This document shows, piece by piece, positions 11,656-24,975 of a DNA stretch of 64,000 nt (positions are counted from its first letter, which is position 1; each line of letters opens with the position of its first letter). The stretch lies in the NCBI RefSeq assembly GCF_000346465.2, contig NC_034012.1:8912294-8976293 (forward strand), given 5' to 3'. Both the position numbers and the translations under genes were made by a program. This stretch comes from Prunus persica. Its lineage: Eukaryota; Streptophyta; Magnoliopsida; Rosales; Rosaceae. The notes under the pieces are model-generated. The model had not been told where the DNA came from. It saw only the letters and a list, made by a program, of their open reading frames with translations, and made no database searches.

Positions 11656-13755
11656 ATGGGTTCATATACCCCCAAGAACATCCTCATAACTGGGGCTGCT
11701 GGCTTCATTGCATCTCATGTTGCCAACCGGCTCATCCGCAGTTACCCTGACTACAACATTGTTGTGCTTGACAAGCTTGACTATTGTTCAAATCTGAAAA
11801 ACCTCCTTCCCTCTAAATCATCACCCAATTTCAAGTTTGTTAAGGGGGACATTGGCAGTGCTGATCTTGTCAACTATCTCCTCATCACTGAGTCGATTGA
11901 CACCATAATGCATTTTGCAGCCCAGACCCATGTCGACAATTCCTTTGGTAACAGCTTTGAGTTCACAAAGAACAACATCTATGGCACCCATGTTCTGCTA
12001 GAAGCATGCAAAGTGACTGGCCAAATCAGGAGGTTCATCCATGTCAGCACAGATGAGGTCTATGGTGAGACTGATGAAGATGCTGTTGTAGGAAACCATG
12101 AAGCATCTCAACTCCTCCCAACAAATCCATACTCTGCAACAAAAGCGGGAGCAGAAATGCTTGTTATGGCATATGGGAGATCATATGGATTGCCTGTTAT
12201 AACGACCCGTGGAAACAATGTTTATGGACCAAATCAATTTCCTGAAAAATTGATTCCAAAGTTCATTCTGTTGGCCATGCAAGGGAAGCCTCTTCCAATT
12301 CATGGGGATGGCTCTAATGTGAGAAGCTATCTATATTGTGAGGATGTTGCTGAAGCTTTTGAACTCATTCTTCACAAGGGGGAAGTTGGCCATGTTTACA
12401 ATATTGGAACAAAGAAGGAAAGGAGAGTTATTGACGTGGCCAAAGATATATGCAGACTTTTCTCAGTGGACCCAGAGACAAACATCAAGTTTGTTGAAAA
12501 CAGACCTTTCAATGATCAGAGGTATTTCCTAGATGATCAGAAGCTGAAGATTTTGGGGTGGTCAGAGCGAACTATATGGCAAGAGGGGTTGAAGAAGACT
12601 ATAGAATGGTACACTAAGAATCCTAATTGGTGGGGTGATGTATCTGGGGCACTGCTGCCTCATCCACGAATGCTGATGATGCCTGGTGGGATTGAGAGAC
12701 ATCTGGAAGGGTCTGAAGAGGAAAAATCTGAATCTTTTGTCCCAAGTAATACCCGAATGTTGGTTCCACCTTCCAAAAGCTGTAGCTCTCCTCGTAAACC
12801 TCCCTTTAAGTTCTTGATCTATGGTAAGACTGGCTGGATTGGAGGTGTACTTGGAAAGCTATGTGAAAAACAAGGGATTCCTTTTGAATATGGCAAAGGG
12901 CGTCTACAGGATCGATCATCACTCTTGGCAGATATTCAAAATGTCAGGCCAACCCATGTGTTCAATGCTGCTGGTGTGACTGGTAGACCTAATGTTGATT
13001 GGTGTGAATCCCATAAAGCAGAAACTATTCGAACCAATGTTGCTGGAACCTTAACCCTAGCAGATGTTTGCAGAGAGCATGGACTCTTGATGATGAATTT
13101 TGCCACTGGCTGCATATTTGAGTATGATGCTAAACATCCGGAGGGTTCTGGAGTTGGATTCACTGAAGAGGACAAACCCAATTTTTTTGGTTCGTTCTAT
13201 TCCAAAACCAAGGCCATGGTAAATTCACTCAGACTTCCTGGTTTGATTCGTTATTCTTCTTCTTTTTAAGTCTTACATTTTTTTATTTTATTTGTTAATC
13301 AGGTTGAGGAGCTGTTGAAAGAATTTGACAATGTTTGCACGCTCAGAGTGCGAATGCCCATCTCATCTGACCTGAACAACCCTCGTAACTTCATCACTAA
13401 GATTTCTCGTTATAACAAAGTGGTTAATATCCCTAACAGCTTGACCATCTTGGATGAATTACTACCCATCTCTATTGAGATGGCGAAGCGGAACTTGAGA
13501 GGTATATGGAACTTTACAAACCCTGGGGTCGTTAGCCATAATGAGATTCTGGAGATGTACAAGCAATACATTGACCCAAAGTTTACATGGGCAAATTTCA
13601 CAATTGAAGAGCAAGCCAAGGTTATAGTTGCAGCTCGAAGCAACAATGAAATGGATGCATCCAAGTTGAAGAAAGAGTTCCCTGAGTTGCTACCAGTCAA
13701 GGAGTCGCTGATTAAGTATGTTTTTGAACCAAACAAGACAAACTCCACACAATAA
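11656..13755 (+). CDS. RHM1: Trifunctional UDP-L-rhamnose synthase (RHM), 671 aa, two exons
   Basis: The enzyme converts UDP-D-glucose to UDP-L-rhamnose in the cytosol, feeding pectin (rhamnogalacturonan) and flavonoid glycosylation. Exons are 11656-13218 and 13303-13755, with an 84-bp GT-AG intron. The N-terminal 4,6-dehydratase domain (about residues 8-330) has the NAD-binding motif TGAAGFIA (12-19), the STDE catalytic segment (131-134) and YSATK (Y159, K163). After a short linker (about 331-385), the C-terminal epimerase/reductase domain has GKTGWIGG (390-397) and YSKTK (Y515, K519). Length matches plant RHM proteins (about 670 aa). The intron falls just after YSKTKAM, and retention would truncate the protein at 13269. 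The gene is intact and convergent with TPS1. Which RHM paralogue it is cannot be settled by eye. Confidence 0.95.
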
Positions 13756-14699
13756 GCAAATCTCAGTTATAGACCTCAGGATTAACCTCTGCCTTCCGCA
13801 TTAGGTGATATGCTATAGATTACCTCAATTTAGTTTAATCAGTATCAGTCATTATTCATTCTTAGCCTTGTCTCATTATTTCTTCTGTGCTAGAGGTGTT
13901 GGGTATGATTTTACCAAGTGTGCTTCTTTCTTTTCTGTTTTCTTGGGTGTATCTTAGTTTCCTTTGTGTTCCATTTTATAAGAAACTTTGAACAGGTTCC
14001 CTATAGATGATTCTGTAATTTTGCATTCAGTTCAATGAACATGTGGTGTTGCATTCTGCCCCTTCGACTCAAGACCCAAAAGAAAATCCAGGGAGAAATC
14101 GTCTAAAGCTTGGTAGTATAATTATTCATGCATGGATTTTAATTTCAAAACCAACGCGTTCAGAAGACTTTTTGACAGTGTCAACCAAAGATTATCTGAA
14201 ATAGCTGAAAATGTTCGTTGGTTTTTTTCTTCTTTTATTTATAGCATTTGGTTGAAATAGATAAGATTAATTTTGGAGTTTGTTATAATCGAAATACTAT
14301 TTTTGTTTGCTTTTTCGTCTTAATACTCAAAACTTTGGGGAAAGTATACCATTTTTCTGTTAAAAACTTAACACTGCTCCGATCAATGTACTTTTTATGA
14401 TACTAAAATTTCCAAGTAAATTTATTGGTAGGAAAAGTTTGCCAATTTCCTTTCAGTCAGAGCAATACTACTTCCTGCTAGATGTGTGAATAAATTTGCC
14501 AAGGAGATGAGATGAATTACTTTTTTTGAAATGGACAAATGAAAAACGAAAATAAGGGTTGAGGAAACCTCTCTCAGAAAACACAATAGTAATGTGGATG
14601 CACTTGTAGATGCTAGATAGTATAATGCCTGCCATTCATCCCAAACACTAGCAGCAGCCAAACTCCTAAAGCTTCAGCAAAGCCTTCAACTAGATGCAA
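13756..14699. other. Convergent 3' intergenic region, no gene seen
   Basis: RHM 3' UTR and spacer. The AT-rich sequence carries no conserved open frame. It runs up to the inverted TPS1 fragment. Confidence 0.5.
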
Positions 14700-14734
14700 T
14701 GTCGTCGGATCCGAAAAAATTTCGACGGTTCTGT

Positions 14735-14875
14735 GACATGCACAAATGCTGGATAGATGCTTCAGTCTTCAGATGTTGTTGTCTCATTTCTGAAGGAGTT
14801 GGCTGGTGCATCTTCGGCAAGCTCTTCATCTCCAGATTGAGAGATATTATGCTCTCAAGTTTCTCAAAAGTGTTC
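14735..14875 (+). pseudogene. Inverted stray fragment of the TPS1 3' end
   Basis: On the plus strand this stretch resembles the end of TPS1, whose gene is on the minus strand. One frame reads TNAG, a stop, then [23 protein letters not shown], against [28 protein letters not shown] at the true C-terminus. Similarity continues into the 3' UTR: both have a 'gagagatatWatgctctcaagtttt' block. The piece has a stop in frame, no start, and four extra residues before its own stop. It is a decayed inverted duplication about 300 bp from the real gene end. A 25-bp direct repeat nearby (14926-14950 and 15019-15043) may mark the rearrangement. Confidence 0.75.
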
Positions 14876-14925
14876 ATCTCGAGAATTCAATGAATAATTA
14901 CTTCGATGGTGGAAATTATGTAAAA

Positions 14926-15043
14926 CTTTGACCATCACTGTGGTTTAGATTAATAATAAGGGAATTACTGCATATTCAAGAAGGATGCTCTGAGTTTCTC
15001 ATTTTGTTCTTCCTAAATCTTTGACCATCACTGTGGTTTAGAT
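14926..15043 (+). repeat. 25-bp exact direct repeat between TPS1 fragment and gene
   Basis: The 25-mer starting CTTTGACCATCACTGTGGTT occurs at 14926-14950 and 15019-15043. It lies between the inverted TPS1 fragment and the TPS1 stop codon, and so is probably connected with that rearrangement. Confidence 0.85.
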
Positions 15044-15194
15044 GCCTTTTTAGTACCTAATCTAAGAGTAAATCTAATATTTCAATTGAAGCAGTAAAAT
15101 ATCTACAATGCAATAGTATTCAAAAGCGAAATTACGGCTAAGCGAAGGTACACTTTCCGAAAACTTGAGAGCATTATATCTCTCAATCTTGAGA

Positions 15195-18100
15195 TTAAGA
15201 ACTTGCCGAAGAGGCACCAGCCAGCTCCGTCAGAAATGAGACAACATCATCCGAAGACTGAAGCAGATATCGAGCATTTGTACGCGTCCGGCCGACAGTA
15301 CAAGAGTAGTAGTTCTCCCTCTTCAGGTCAAGTACATTCCATGAAATCTTCTCAGGAGACGGCCATCGTGGATTCCCATTGCTGTGATTGGCATTCTTCT
15401 TCTCACCATTTAGTAAAAGTCGTTGTGTCTTGCTCTGAGCTGATTTTGAGGCATTTTTATTTGATGGAACCTTCAATGAAGATCTTCTCTCACTAGGTAA
15501 CTTTTGTCCATCAGTCATCTTTCTTGGAAGACCCATCGGCTCAGGCGGAAGATCTGGCTCAAAAAAGGTGTAAACATCTTCATCCTGAAATGAACATGAA
15601 CAAACACCTGAATCAAAATGTTCTCCATTTTCCACAATTGGGAGTTAAGGCACATAAAATGAACTACAATCCCATGCTTGTCGGTTGGTATTAAGGATCA
15701 GACGATGCAAAAGTGGAGCATTTTGATGAGCCTGTGAAGAACCTTCAAGAAAATACTGGAAAGTAACTTAAAGTTGCTGAGAGTTTTGAGTTTTGACCAT
15801 GATAGTATAGCATGTAATGAAGGATTAATAGCAGATTCTGAGTTTCTGAAGAACCTTATTTAAGCAAAATGTGATCGTATAATTCCTCAGATCAGTAGGG
15901 AAACTTATAATTCAGATAAGTGGGGATCAGAGATGAGGGAAGGCATGACTTGTGGGATGGGAAGGTTACCTTTCCTAGAAAATGTCCAATACACAGCACA
16001 TAATCAATGGGTGTAGTCATAGATTTACTGTGAACTATCTCTCCCAATATACGGTCAATTGCTGCACCCTGAGTTGATAAAGAAAATTGTCAGAAAAGAA
16101 AACAAGCAAAAAACTGTGGCATGAAAAATATAAAGTTCATTAATGTAATATTTTTTGTTAAGCGTTCATGGATTCACCTTTGTGACACCAACTGGTCGCA
16201 CCTCGACAGACCGGCTACCTTGAACAACATCAACAGATGCATTAGAAATTGGACCAGTCCAGAGATGCTGCAGCATATCTCTTGCTTGAAGTCTTCCAAA
16301 ATCAACATCTACAATTGTGATAATATGACAAGAAACAGAAAGAGTATTATAATAAACAAAAGTGCACTTGTTCAAAAGACCATCTTACAATGGAAACGGG
16401 ATAAAACAGAACCATTCTTTTTCTGAGTTGAGGGATCAAAATTTTTTTGTACCTGCATATTTATAATTCCACACAAGCGAAGTTGCACGGTCATCCAAAT
16501 GTGACCGGGGTGTTCTCTCTGTGAAATACTCAAAAACATGCTGAAAAAATAACATCAGCATTGTAAGTTGGAGGAGTCATGATTCAACCAAACAGAATAT
16601 AACTTTAATTCAAGACTCAAGATCACCTTCACACTCTCAACCCATTCCATATTCAAATGTTCGGGCATTGTTGTCATCCATTTTCCCTTTGTTAGGCGCA
16701 AAAACATCCCATTTTCAGCTGCCAACCACATGTCAAGCTCCCCGAAGTTCTGTAAAAACAGTCTAATTAAAAAAGGGATAAAGTAAAGGTGGTAAAGAAA
16801 TTAAGATGTGAAGATGGATGAAATACATCATCTAAAACTTCTGTGGCACTCCCGCTGAGGACAACAATAGTTGTTTGTGGATCATTGCAGAGTGCTGACA
16901 AGGGTTCTTTCAACTCTGGGTGCAGTTTAAGTTCCATTTCTTTTATTTGATCACCTCGTCTCTCAGGTGTGTCCACTGGTTCAGTTAATGTTGCGTTGAA
17001 TCCCTGAGTTCGAATCACCACAAAGATCAGAAGAAAGAAGAAAAAAAGAAGTCTATCAACGTTGAATCCACGAAAGAAATATTATTGACAGAAGGTAAGA
17101 GGGAGCCTAATGCCTTTCAATTATAAGTCTTAAAAATAACAGGGAGAAACTGGTATCAACTAAATGCAAATTGGTGAGACCAACTTGATGTATTTTAGCT
17201 ACTAAATATGTCAAGCATATCAGCAGCCTATATTAGTCACTGACCTGAATTATATGGAAGCAACTTTTATGTACTGCTGGTATACTGGGAAAAGTAAAGG
17301 CATATAAAAACCTTTCGGTTGGGGAGTGAGATCTTGGTTAAGACATTTCTATGACAACTGCCCGTTACGTGCATCAGGCTTCCTAGATTTGACAAAGTAT
17401 GCAGATCTCTTCAAAGATGAAAACCATGCTGATATGTATGATATTTAATGAAGAATTTACTAGAGGTAAGAACACTTCTTAACTGGGACATTCCCATAAC
17501 ATACCAGTATGATCAATCGATTACTTGCTTTCGAATATCTTTCAATAGCCTCCTTGTTTGGAAGCGGTGGTGGCACCTGTCTAGTCCTTATTTGTGCCTC
17601 TACGACAGTGTCGTTAAGTTCACTGGAAAATATTAATGCGAATATCAAATCTCAGTAAGTAATTAGTCTGCCATGCCAATTATGTTGGTTTACCATAGTT
17701 CCAAAAGCTTAAGTTGTTAGCACACAGCACAAAAATAATGTCAAGTTCTAAGAATTATGACATGTTGAAACTCAAGCATGCATACCTTACAAACGTTTCG
17801 GCCCATTCCTGGGCAGTGTGGGTTGTCACATGTATAAAGTTATGCTTATGCCGCTTCTCTCTTTCTTCAGAGGCCATATTTAATGCTTGGGCAATTGAAT
17901 TGGCAACTTCTGTGATGTTCCATGGGTTCACTAGAATTGCTCCAGCACCTAGAGACTGTGCGGCACCAGCAAACTGCAAAATGAATTGGAAGTGTTAAAA
18001 GCTAGAAGAAAAACAAGTAATAAAAATTAGTCGATTTATCTGTTCCTTGAATGTCAATTGCACAACTAGCATTGCATCTGATACAACCTTAACGAAATAA

Positions 18101-21100
18101 ATGCTAAACACAATTAAGAGATGTTTTACGAGAACCAACTAAACATAGGTTCAGCATCTCAAGCTTATTTGATTCATGATCTCTATCTTTTTACATTATG
18201 TACTATTCTCAACATTGAAAATTATAATTCAACACCAACTCAATTTTCCGCAAAGAGACGAAGATATTACATAACCAAACATGCATGCTTATAGTTATTA
18301 CCTCACTAAGAATGAGGACCCCTTTCTTTGCATCTTGGCATGCCACAAACTCGTAACTGACAAGATTCATTCCATCTCTCAGGGAAGTGACAAGTGCTAC
18401 ATCTGGGCAAATTGGGGAAAAAAAAAAGCAGGGAAGAAGACTTTATCAGCTCAAGGGTTACATATACATTTTCTTAGATATTTGTCTATTAGAAATAAAC
18501 CATGAAATTGCACCTCTTACAGCTAAAATTGTTTAAGTTCTGAATAAAACAAAACTACAGAAATCAGGAAGAGCACAAAAGGATTTTCTGCCATAAAGGC
18601 TTATGGCTTATGTTGAAAATTTGGTTTGCCTGAAAAATTCTGGATCAAAAGAAAGAGGGAAATCCAGAGTATGTAGAATAATAGTACCTGTAACAGCATA
18701 TAGTGCACATAATGCATGAAAGTCAAGGGAACGATCCTGTAGACGTAGAAAGAATTGTTATGGGAAACATTACATTAAATTTCATGTGGTAGGTCTTGAA
18801 ACTTGATATAGATGAACGATAAAAATACTGTTATGGTTATGGAACAGGCACTGCTAAACTACTATTCCACCACATTCTTGCAACCCTATTGCTGCTCTGC
18901 CATTTTCCCACACATATTACATCAACATCCTTCATATGACCTTTGAATAATACATCATATCATGGAACAGTTACTTAAGAAGTCAAGTGCATACCAGGTG
19001 ATGTATTGGGACAGCAGTCAAAGTTCCAAATCTGCCATTAATTCGCCCAACAATTTCATGAACCTGGCTTGTAAGTTTTTGATCTGTGGAAATGCAAAAT
19101 AAGTAGTTTATACATCATACTTAAGATAAGACGAAGGGACAAGAAACCACATGAAGGGGCATACACTCTGGAACATCCGTTCTTGTTGGCACCGCAATTT
19201 GCAGTAAAACCACTTTGTCACGCCAACTTGGGTTTTCCTCAAGAAACTTTTCAAATGCCAGTATCTTTTGTGGAATTCCTTTAATCATATCAAGGCGATC
19301 GACACCTAACATTACCTGTAATGAAGAATGTTAACAGAATTAAAGTTCTATGTTTCAGATTGATCATGTTACTGTTCTCTAAAGTGACACATATTTTTGG
19401 CAGATTTCATTGACAGAAATAACAGGTGTATTTGTGTACGTGTCTAGGATCACTGCAACAACAAATGAACATTTACCTTTCGCCCGGCAAATCTTTCTTT
19501 CAATTCTCTAATGTGTTCTTGGACTTGAGGAACCTCCAGTGCACGTATGAAGCGCTCTGAATCTATTCCAATAGGGAACTGAAATTTCAAGCACAAAAAA
19601 CATAGTAAGTACAGCTAATAATTAGACAGTGTATATATATCATATAAAATGCTTAACACTAAACTTTGTGCAATGATGAAAATTACACGAAACCTCAAAG
19701 GATAAAATACGAAAAACCAAAAAAGGAGCAGGTAGTAATTAGATAGATACAGACCGCAGCCACTCGAGTAAGCCTCCCTTGATCCTCAACTCCTTCAGGT
19801 GTACCCTCAAGTCCAAGAATGCGAGTGCAAGCACTAACAAAGTGCCGTGCATAGTCATAAGTGTGAAAACTGCAAAGAAAAAAAAATTACTTTATAATCG
19901 TTTGCATATTAGGTTTTTATGATGTAAACAGAATTAAATAATCTATCAGGACAACATTTTACCAGATATCTTCAACAAAGTAAATCGTATAACATGTTTG
20001 TTATTGATACAGAATGTAACCAAGAATTACCCGACTAAATCAGCTGCAAGAACTGAACGGAGAAGTTCTGATCGTGATGGCAGTGTCCTATGGATTTCAG
20101 AAGAAGGAAATGGGGTGTGGAGAAACCAACCAACTTTCATTTTGCTGTTGTAATCCTTCAGGCATTTTGGAAGAAACATAAGATGGTAATCATGGCACCA
20201 AACTACATCACCCTCCAAATAGTGCTCATTGACCACATCAGCAAACATTTGATTTGCCTTCTTATATGCAGCAAACTGAGACTGGAAACTCCGGGTGGTG
20301 GCAAGTCGATCTTCTTGTGGAAGTCCAAGGTAATGGAAAAGGGGCCACAAAATGTTGTTGCAATATCCATTGTAATATTGATGAACAATCTCCTCATCAA
20401 GAAAAACAGGGATACACCTCTGCAAGGAACACAACAATTATCAGTTGGACAGTGAAGTTACAAAGTTTATACACATTACCCTCAGATACAAAACCATATA
20501 CATAAGCAATCAGTGAAGTGAGCTGGATCTTTCAGTTTAAAAAAATTCAGATATAGAAATTTGAACCTTCTCAGCTAGAGCTTTAGTAAGTGCCTTCTGC
20601 CCAATTTCATCTGGCACATTTACCCCTGCCCAACCAATCCACCTTGCTTCAAACTCCTTTACACCTTTGGCAAAACCATCCAGTACAAATTAGGTTTGTC
20701 TTTTTGCAGGTAAAGAAATACCACATTAAAATGAAAAAATATATTAACACTAATGGAAATCCTATCCCCTTAAGAAAATGACAAACATGGATACATAAAC
20801 TTCAATAAAGGGTTGAAGACTTTAAACTGAACAACAATATTTAATGAAGACTTAAGACATCACATACCTAAAAGGGCACTGACCAGACCCCCAGCACTTA
20901 TGTCCAGAGACCATGAATCTTCACCTCTCCTAACTGCAGAGACGGGTAACCTGTTGGCCACAACCAACAGTCGTTGTCGTTGTCTGAGAGGCCGCCCTTC
21001 TTGCTTTTCACATCCATCAGTAAGCGCCCTTGCAGCTGCAGCCCCTTCCAAGAATTGTTCAACATAGGCAACTTTTGAGTTTTCATCTTCTCTTAACTGT

Positions 21101-21234
21101 AAGTCAGGCTCAAATGGTTGTGCTTCATTCAAGTGGGAGGCCCTGCTATTCTTCCTTAGCTCCCTTTCTCTCAAGAGCCGTTCAACTCGATTTGGGATGT
21201 GGGATGAATTACTGTTGTACTTATCCCCAGGCAT
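15195..21234 (-). CDS. TPS1: Class I alpha,alpha-trehalose-phosphate synthase (TPS1), 924 aa, 17 exons
   Basis: This cytosolic enzyme makes trehalose 6-phosphate, the plant sucrose signal, from UDP-glucose and glucose 6-phosphate. Exons in transcript order: 21234-20868, 20664-20567, 20419-20031, 19869-19755, 19578-19477, 19315-19165, 19083-18995, 18736-18688, 18402-18302, 17973-17786, 17622-17505, 17003-16827, 16749-16627, 16540-16453, 16308-16178, 16068-15970, 15584-15195. They sum to 2,775 nt in one frame. The N-terminus has the class I regulatory segment [11 protein letters not shown] (19-29). The GT20 domain follows, with [35 protein letters not shown] and [13 protein letters not shown]. 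The C-terminal phosphatase-like domain begins GFNATLTEP where active phosphatases have DxDxT, so it should lack phosphatase activity, as in other class I TPS. The tail ends [14 protein letters not shown]. All parts expected for TPS1 are present, and the gene appears functional. Confidence 0.95.
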
Positions 21235-23771
21235 ATGCTCTCTCTAGTAATGAACCTTCGGTACTACTAATATTAGCACTAGGGTCCTGGAGCAACTGTG
21301 TCCTACATTTCGATTACGCAAACTAAGTCATCAATCAGCATCATTGACCAAACAAAAGTTCATATTTGGGTGCTAAGAGCAAAAAATCGTAACACACACG
21401 GGTCTGAATATGATAATAACATGTCTACAGCAGTACATATTACTCTTGTCACTGAAATTAAAAGGATAAGCATCTAGAGCATAAACATCACAAGAAATGA
21501 CAAGCAGGTCAAGTGATAGGGATGCAAAGAACAGGATAGCAAGAAAATGGGGTCTAGCACTATCTCTTGGTCTATGAAACTAGAAAGTTGAAACCTCACA
21601 TTCTTAAAATCAACATGGAAAAAGTTAAAAAGCATAAAGGTAAAAGACTAAAAATGAAAGTAGGTAGACAGGAAATGACAGAAAAGAAATCCACAGCACA
21701 GCCGGTGACAGAGTTCTCAGCGGGTGTTCGGCATTCCAACTCTGGCAGGTTCATTCAGCCAAAATTTTTGAGCATCACTCAGATGGATCAACAAATACGG
21801 AAAATACAAACGTACAGAAACTTTCAGTTTTCTGAACTAAGAAAGCAATACCATAAACTTATTTCTGTTAGTCTACTTAATCATCTTCAGAAAGTTCAGA
21901 AACAGCATAAACCAAAGACAAATAGAAAACTTACTTCTTCAATCATACTAGAAAAACCAAGTCTTTAAAGAAACAAGGACCTCACCTCCTTTCGGGTTTT
22001 AGTCAAATATGTCAGTGTTTGGAGATGGCTGTCAACTGAACCCCAGTCAATGGTTTATAAAGAAAGATGGAAGGAAGAGACATGACAATCTCCAAAATCT
22101 GAACGGTAGAGAATTAACGTAGTGAGAGAAAAAAAGAGGAAGCAATACAATCCTCTTGTAAGCTTTACAAGGTACAGAAAATCTTACAGCCATGCAGGGG
22201 ATAGAATGATGTTGGAAAAAGAAAAGGTTTTACCCAAAGAACCGAAAAGGAAGCAAACAGAGTATTTGTAGTCGAAATATCTTGAAAGCAGCAGGGTGAT
22301 GCTAAAACAATACATAAATACTCTGCTGTATTATTAGCAACTAAATTAACTCAGAGAAGCAATTGTTTTAGTGCACAATATGTATCTTCACTGTCAATAT
22401 CTTATCTAATTGCTATATTTGCAATTTTCTATAATACAGGCGATAATCTATTCTAAATTAATATAATCGGAGAGGGGATCAAACTTTGATGAACAAGGTC
22501 ATTAAGATTCACAGTATAGGTAAGTTCTCTATCAACATAAACTCTGTTTTTTTTTTTTTTTTTTTGCCATTTTTCTTTGGGCCTGAAATATGAAGATAAT
22601 TTCTGCCGCTTGTATAATTCTATTTTCAATCATCACATTTATGTGACGATTGTCCTTTTCCTTTTGGAAAATGAGATTATTATTATTTTTGTATGTAAAT
22701 GAACGAACAAATTCTTGCTAAAGACCAACCGAAGACAACTGGAAATCACTTTATTGCATTTCCTTTTTGTTACATCATTTCCCACTTTCGGTCACACGAT
22801 ATAACTAAAGATGTGGCCTTATTGATATTTTCCATTCGTTATTTTCTTTATTACAAATTATATCAACAAAGACACACAACCAACTTATGAATTTACAGAA
22901 ATAAGGTCCATCCAATTGAATCCCAAACAAGCATGGAATTTAGGATAATATCTCATACGATTTGTACTCCTATTTTTAAGAATATAACAAATTAATTGCC
23001 CTATTAATAGTCCTAATAAATTTTGAAACTTTTGGATTCTATCTACATGGATGCCCTATTAAGTAGTTATTCCCTAAAACCAATAGCAAAATAACCATAT
23101 ATGTTCGTCTCTAACTCTTGTCACAAGATCTAAGCAGGTTCAACAAATCAAACCCAAACAGGGCAGAGCATATCTTAATTGGGAGGGCCATTACATAAAT
23201 TTTCATTTCTAAATCATCTACAACGCTAAAAACACATCTTAGAACAGTACATAGCGCTACATGTAAGTCGGGGCCAAGAGACCCAAATAATAAAGAAAAA
23301 AAAGGATTTGAAGGTCACTATTTTTTCCTTTGGCCTAGTTGTAGTGCCACATGACATTTTCTAGTAGACCAGCATATATAAAAGTAAGAAAAGACTTGCA
23401 CATATATAAAATGTATTGATAGGTTTTAAGAAAAATAATAGTTTGTGTATTTGTGTTAGTACTTAAATCCACAATATGGAATTCACACCTGGGCGCACAT
23501 CATGCATGGCAAAGCAAAAAGTCACTTGTTCAAATTATAATAATTAGTGCAGCTCGTCTCTTCCGAGTCCCAAGGAACTAAGGAAGTGATCATATACCAA
23601 TATTGATTGTTAACCTACTTTATTAGAACACACCCGACAGACGTTGACATGGAGTGACAATTGACAAGGAACATCACTAATTGTTGCCAGCAACATGACC
23701 CACGTCCTAGAATTCTGGACGTAGCATGATACATGACATGGAAATACTACCAACCATTAGTGGCACGTCGG

Positions 23772-23844
23772 CGAGTAGAGGCTTTTCAACCACTAATGAG
23801 TGTTATGCAGTGGTTGAAGAGCCTTTACGTGCACCCGATAGAGT
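23772..23844. repeat. Imperfect inverted repeat (about 20 bp arms)
   Basis: A left arm reading 'gtagaggcttttcaaccact' pairs with a right arm 'agtggttgaagagcctttac' with two mismatches, across a loop of about 18 bp. It could be a hairpin or a MITE remnant. No target duplication was found. Confidence 0.55.
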
Positions 23845-24799
23845 ATTGATGTATAACAGTCTTCACGACATTCGAAAAAAATTATTTTTAAATATCTACT
23901 CAATTGTAGAAGGATTTTTCTAAGCTCAATCACATATGGATACGTGAGAAATTTTCATTCATTGAAGTATGCGAATTCCATTGTGGAACCTACATGCATC
24001 TAATCTCAATGAAATCTTAATTTCGGTAACTTCTACTATATTATTCCCCATTTGATTATTTCTGAGCATTCTTGTTGTGAAGCAGAAAGAAAGGAAAAAG
24101 GGAATCTTTCTAATTAATCAATCTTCTCCGGATCCTATTCATTTATGAAATCCCCTACGATTTTGAAACAGTTCTTAGCGCCATTAGTACCCCTCCCTAT
24201 ATGGATATAAAATCCTACAATCAAATTATTCCTTGTACCCATAATTCAATTGTAGAATCCCCCTAGAGGACCTACCAAAAGTAAGTATAGGTCACCTAAT
24301 AAAAAAGCATATCTTCACTATTTTTTTAAAAAAAACATATCTTAAAAGAACGTGGAGATAGAGCAACTAATGCCGCATTGGGTCAATGATGGAGTTTCAA
24401 TTTTGCTAGCCCACAACCGACCCAGTCCATCACTAATCAAGTTGTTTGGGAGATGCATGGAACAATTTAGTCGTTGCGATTACAAAAGCAAGAAGCCAGA
24501 ACATGCAAGCATGAAATTCATTCATTTGGTTCTGGATTTATAACCTAGAAAAAGTACATGGCTGCGTCTAAAGTTTGAGGACACTATCATTGAGGCAAAG
24601 ACTAGGTTTAGAGTGCAGAAGCTAGGGGCACCTTTAGGTGGAAATTCTTGGCAGTGCCATCAAATTCATCTAGGGATAAGTTGGACATTGACTAAAGATA
24701 TAAAATACAAAGCAGCTACAATGCTTTAGCACTCGAGCGCACTTACCTACCTTGACACTTAAGCTGGCATCTAATCACATATTAACCTTATAGACAATT

Positions 24800-24975
24800 T
24801 CCCAACGGGTCTAACTCAGTGAAAAATGACATTGACTGGTAAACCATTAGTTTCAGATTCGAACTCCCATAACATTTAGTAGTTTGTTTGAGAAACCCCA
24901 TCCTCTTGTAGTGTAATATAGACTACCGTTTGTATTTAGACAACTTAATTTGTGAATGATTAAGTACAAACAATG
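24800..24975 (+). mobile_element. SINE-like element (tRNA-derived), degraded
   Basis: The sequence reads CGGGTCTAACTCAGTGAAAAATGACATTGACT, in pieces, followed by a B-box-like TTCGAACTC and a downstream block. Related copies occur at 26105-26160 (-), 29385-29500 (+), 33120-33175 (-) and 48355-48425 (-). The pol III-like A/B box arrangement and dispersed copies on both strands suggest a SINE. The ends and target duplication are not clear. Confidence 0.4.

Noticed and set aside
12936..13748. Minus-strand frames inside RHM
   Set aside because: Shadows of the RHM coding sequence.
21567..21968. 133-codon plus-strand open frame upstream of TPS1
   Set aside because: Lys/Gln-rich translation of A-rich DNA, no family resemblance, no splice or promoter context; lies opposite the likely TPS1 leader region.
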